DNA from: Roseibium sediminis
Lineage (GTDB): Bacteria; Pseudomonadota; Alphaproteobacteria; Rhizobiales; Stappiaceae
Assembly (NCBI RefSeq): GCF_008711325.1
Contig: NZ_VXDB01000008.1
Location: forward strand, 124,001 to 188,000
Direction of reading: 5' to 3'
DNA: 64,000 nucleotides
The stretch's first letter is position 1, and each line of letters begins with the position of its first letter. The translations under genes and the position numbers were made by a program. The notes beneath the pieces were generated by a model. It was not told the DNA's origin. It did not search any database and saw only the letters and a list, made by a program, of their open reading frames with translations. Of the stretch, positions 61,722-64,000 are shown in pieces.

Positions 61722-62960
61722 ATGGTTCCGACAATGACATCTTCAACACTCCGTGCACGCCCCAATGTTCCCTTGGTCATCGTCTGCGGCTGCCTGATCG
61801 CACTGCTATCCTTTGGACCGCGCTCCACAATGGGCTTCTTCTTTCAGCCGATGACCGAGGCGAGAGACTGGAGCCGCGAAATCTTCGCGCTCGCCATTGC
61901 CATCCAGAACCTGATCTGGGGCGCAGCGCAGCCCTTTGCCGGAATGATGGCCGACCGTTTCGGGACCTGGAAGACACTCACGCTTGGCGCGGTGCTTTAT
62001 GCCTCAGGTCTCTACCTGATGACGGATGCAGAAACGCCGCTGGCGCTGCACATGACAGCGGGCGTTCTGGTCGGGCTCGGGATTGCCTTCTCGTCCTTCT
62101 CGCTGGTCATCGCGGCCTTTGGCCGGGTTGTGTCGCCGGAGCAAAGATCCATCGCCTTCGGGATCGGCACGGCCTCCGGATCGCTCGGACAGTTCGTGTT
62201 TGCGCCGCTTGGCACGTCCCTGATCGCAAGCATGGGGTGGCAGGATACCTTGATCATCTTCTCCGGCCTGATGGTTGCCGTGCCCATTCTCGGAATGGCG
62301 CTGAGGGGCAAGCCAGACACCAGTACGGCCTCCCCGGCTGTTGCCAACCAGAAAATGGGGGCCGCCATCGCCGAAGCCTTTGGCACGCGCGGCTACATAT
62401 TGCTGACCTTCGGCTTTTTCGTCTGTGGCTTTCACGTGGCCTTCATCACGGTCCACTTGCCGCCCTATATCTCCGACCTTGGCCTTGATCCCACCTGGGG
62501 CGGCACGGCGATTGCCCTGATCGGCCTCTTCAACATCGCGGGATCGCTCATCTCCGGATATGTGGGCGGGCGTTATTCCAAGCCCATCTTCCTGTCGCTG
62601 ATTTATCTCGCCCGAGCCGTTGCCATCACGATATTCATCATGGTTCCGGCAACCCCGTTCACGGTGCTCACCTTCTCCGCCGTGATGGGTCTGCTGTGGC
62701 TGTCGACCGTGCCGCCGACGTCAGGACTTGTGGCGGTGATGTTCGGCCCGCGCTACATGGCCACCCTCTTCGGCTTCGTGTTCTTCTCCCACCAGGTCGG
62801 TTCCTTCCTCGGCGTCTGGCTGGGCGGCAAACTCTATGATGAAACCGGGTCTTATGATGCGATCTGGTGGCTCGGCATCGCCCTCGGCATCTTCGCCGCC
62901 GTCGTCCACTGGCCGATCAAGGAACAGCCGGTTCCACGTCTTGCAGAAGCTGCGGAATAG
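61722..62960 (+). CDS. MFS transporter, OFA/monocarboxylate-like
   Basis: A 412-residue major facilitator with about 12 hydrophobic segments. The central loop motif is ADRFGTWKTLTLGA and the C-terminal half has SLISGYVGGRYSKP and LWLSTVPPTSGLVA. The latter SxVPPTSG stretch, together with the overall pattern, resembles OFA-type and monocarboxylate carriers. ATG 61722 or the in-frame ATG 61734 may be used. Substrate unknown. It is divergent from nadA with a shared regulatory gap. Confidence 0.83.
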   Translation: MVPTMTSSTLRARPNVPLVIVCGCLIALLSFGPRSTMGFFFQPMTEARDWSREIFALAIAIQNLIWGAAQPFAGMMADRFGTWKTLTLGAVLYASGLYLMTDAETPLALHMTAGVLVGLGIAFSSFSLVIAAFGRVVSPEQRSIAFGIGTASGSLGQFVFAPLGTSLIASMGWQDTLIIFSGLMVAVPILGMALRGKPDTSTASPAVANQKMGAAIAEAFGTRGYILLTFGFFVCGFHVAFITVHLPPYISDLGLDPTWGGTAIALIGLFNIAGSLISGYVGGRYSKPIFLSLIYLARAVAITIFIMVPATPFTVLTFSAVMGLLWLSTVPPTSGLVAVMFGPRYMATLFGFVFFSHQVGSFLGVWLGGKLYDETGSYDAIWWLGIALGIFAAVVHWPIKEQPVPRLAEAAE

Positions 62961-63018
62961 TTGGGAGCCCAAACATCGGTCTGGTGAAATCGTCAGCCTT
63001 GTGGCTGTGTTTCCTTTA

Positions 63019-63181
63019 GTCATTCCGGACGAGAGCAGCGAAGCTGCCCGAAGATCCGGAATCCAGCGCATCAGCATGAGCACAAGCGAATGCAATACCA
63101 AATTGTTTGGCCACGCTGCGCGTGAATGATGTCTGGATTCCAGATCATCGCTTCACATGCGTTCAGCTTGTCTGGAATGAC
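63019..63181. repeat. Long palindromic repeat element in intergenic DNA
   Basis: The outer arms GTCATTCC (63019) and GGAATGAC (ending 63181) are complementary, and inner parts GATCCGGAATCCAG and CTGGATTCCAGATC pair again. The unit is about 163 bases with short internal motifs, resembling REP/RPE-type palindromic repeats of alphaproteobacteria. No second copy is seen in this window. Confidence 0.65.
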
Positions 63182-63373
63182 AAAGGAACTGCGTTATTTT
63201 TCATGAGACCCACTACAATCTCGGTCTCTGGTCGCCCGTCGTTCCTATAACATGGAAGATTGCTGGAATTGTCATTAATTCAGCATCTTACACTCAATAT
63301 ATGAAAACCAAACGGACAGCAGAGGCTAAAGACCGAGCATGACGATGATGGCAAAGGAAGCGGGCTCAACGCG

Positions 63374-63538
63374 TCACTTGCCAAGCGTTTTCATCGTGGC
63401 AGCGAAACACTTGTTGTTGGCCTTGACGATCTCGCGAATGGGCCTGTGTCCGCTTTCGAGATCACCATCACGCGGAGAAACAGCCGGAACGTCCGGCTGC
63501 TGATCAGCGGATGCCGAGTCGTCTTTCTTCGGTTTCAT
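63374..63538 (-). CDS. Candidate small protein, 54 residues
   Basis: From ATG 63538 to TGA 63374-63376 on the minus strand. It begins MKPKKDDSASADQQPDVPAV and ends IVKANNKCFAATMKTLGK, so a disordered acidic/basic N-terminus and a short helical tail with one cysteine. AGGA lies six bases before the start, a good ribosome binding site. It sits 75 bases upstream of the glyS end on the same strand. No family recognised. Confidence 0.55.
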   Translation of the reverse strand: MKPKKDDSASADQQPDVPAVSPRDGDLESGHRPIREIVKANNKCFAATMKTLGK

Positions 63539-63614
63539 GACTGATCCTGTTCACTTGGCTGGCGCCGAGTGTAGTCTATCTGCTCGCAGGACCCAAACCG
63601 AGGGCGAAAATGCC

Positions 63615-64000
63615 CTATCCCGCTACCTTCGAAAAATCTGCAACCACATGCGTTGCGTTGCGGATTTCGGCGAGGAGCTGCAGGCGGTTCTTGCGCAGGG
63701 CGGGATCGTCGGCATTTACCAGAATGTCCTCGAAGAACTTGTCGACCGGCGGGCGCAGCTTCGACAGAGCGGCCATGGCGCCTTCGAAGTCTTCGCTTGC
63801 AACTGCACTTTCAGCCGCCGCGCGGGCCGTATCGATGGCGGCAGCCAGATCGATTTCAGCCTGCTCCTTGAAGTGGTCGGCATGCGGACGGCCCTCGACC
63901 GGCGCACCGTCCTTCTTTTCCTCGGCGCGCAGAATGTTGACCGCACGCTTGTAACCAGCGAGCAGGTTTGCCCCGTCATCGGAAGAGACAAACGAGCCCA
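63615..64000 (-). CDS. glyS: GlyS, glycyl-tRNA synthetase beta subunit (C-terminal part)
   Basis: The frame runs off the right edge; the last 128 residues are present, ending at TAG 63615-63617. The beta subunit supports tRNA recognition in the alpha2-beta2 enzyme. The C-terminal anticodon-binding region is recognisable in LLAGYKRAVNILRAEEKKDG, LSKLRPPVDKFFEDILVNAD and NRLQLLAEI. This is the normal C-terminus of bacterial GlyS. Confidence 0.9.
   Translation of the reverse strand, partial: GSFVSSDDGANLLAGYKRAVNILRAEEKKDGAPVEGRPHADHFKEQAEIDLAAAIDTARAAAESAVASEDFEGAMAALSKLRPPVDKFFEDILVNADDPALRKNRLQLLAEIRNATHVVADFSKVAG

Noticed and set aside
1..64000. tRNA genes, CRISPR arrays, insertion sequences, prophage genes
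   Set aside because: None could be found by eye: no tRNA T-loop/anticodon sets, no regularly spaced repeats, no transposase or phage genes.

Overview
The window looks like chromosomal DNA of an alphaproteobacterium, GC-rich and densely coded, and probably of the Hyphomicrobiales/Rhodobacterales type (Stappiaceae such as Roseibium/Labrenzia would fit; this is inference from gene content). Support comes from the alphaproteobacterial form of DnaA, RibB with a dead RibA-like domain, a COG4111-type NAD regulator beside nadABC, the HDAC/xseB/dxs/tlyA and fabI/phosphatase/aroC neighbourhoods, betaine-lipid genes, TIGR02301 and SRAP proteins. I see no insertion sequence, prophage, CRISPR array, tRNA or rRNA. 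Most of the window is core metabolism and housekeeping.

Layout. 1-2.6 kb: phosphate regulon (start of pstS, phoR, two Pho-box arrays) with an unrelated small plus-strand gene inserted between them. 2.6-8.4 kb: SRPBCC protein, metallo-hydrolase, DUF1499 membrane protein, a tiny ORF, pdxH, a lipoprotein and a DnaJ-like chaperone. 8.4-13.1 kb: a minus-strand acyl-CoA degradation operon behind a palindromic operator, then Sua5. 13.1-24.9 kb: a candidate structured RNA, HDAC-like hydrolase, xseB, a LuxR-type regulator, dxs, an MFS transporter, a copper-delivery cluster (DUF2946-like, PCu(A)C, SCO, a 44-residue membrane peptide), then tlyA and two methyltransferases. 25-30 kb: ribB carrying an N-terminal DNA-binding domain, a PH-like membrane protein and a TAXI-type TRAP transporter. 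30-36.9 kb: a dienelactone hydrolase-like protein, aroC, DUF3095, a histidine phosphatase, fabI and a D-2-hydroxyacid dehydrogenase. 36.9-39 kb: dnaA behind a long leader with three abutting micro-ORFs. 39-49.5 kb: methyltransferases, SRAP, Nudix, small conserved proteins, the betaine-lipid pair btaA-btaB under a Pho box, an L,D-transpeptidase and an XRE regulator whose Shine-Dalgarno sequence lies in a hairpin. 49.5-64 kb: pyrC, ygfZ, HD and protein-phosphatase genes, the NAD regulator nadQ, a cell-wall hydrolase, a diguanylate cyclase with a degenerate receiver, the nadA-nadB-nadC operon with a matching operator, an MFS transporter, a palindromic repeat and the end of glyS.

Three regulatory circuits can be read from sequence. 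(1) Phosphate starvation: Pho boxes precede pstS, phoR and btaA, linking phosphate uptake to phospholipid replacement. (2) NAD synthesis: a NadQ-type regulator sits about 3 kb from nadABC, and an inverted repeat lies before nadA. (3) Riboflavin: a Cro-like DNA-binding domain is fused in frame to RibB, an inverted repeat and a start-masking hairpin lie upstream, and a strong internal Shine-Dalgarno site could yield RibB alone. The HTH-RibB arrangement and the dnaA leader micro-ORFs are the best candidates for undescribed biology.
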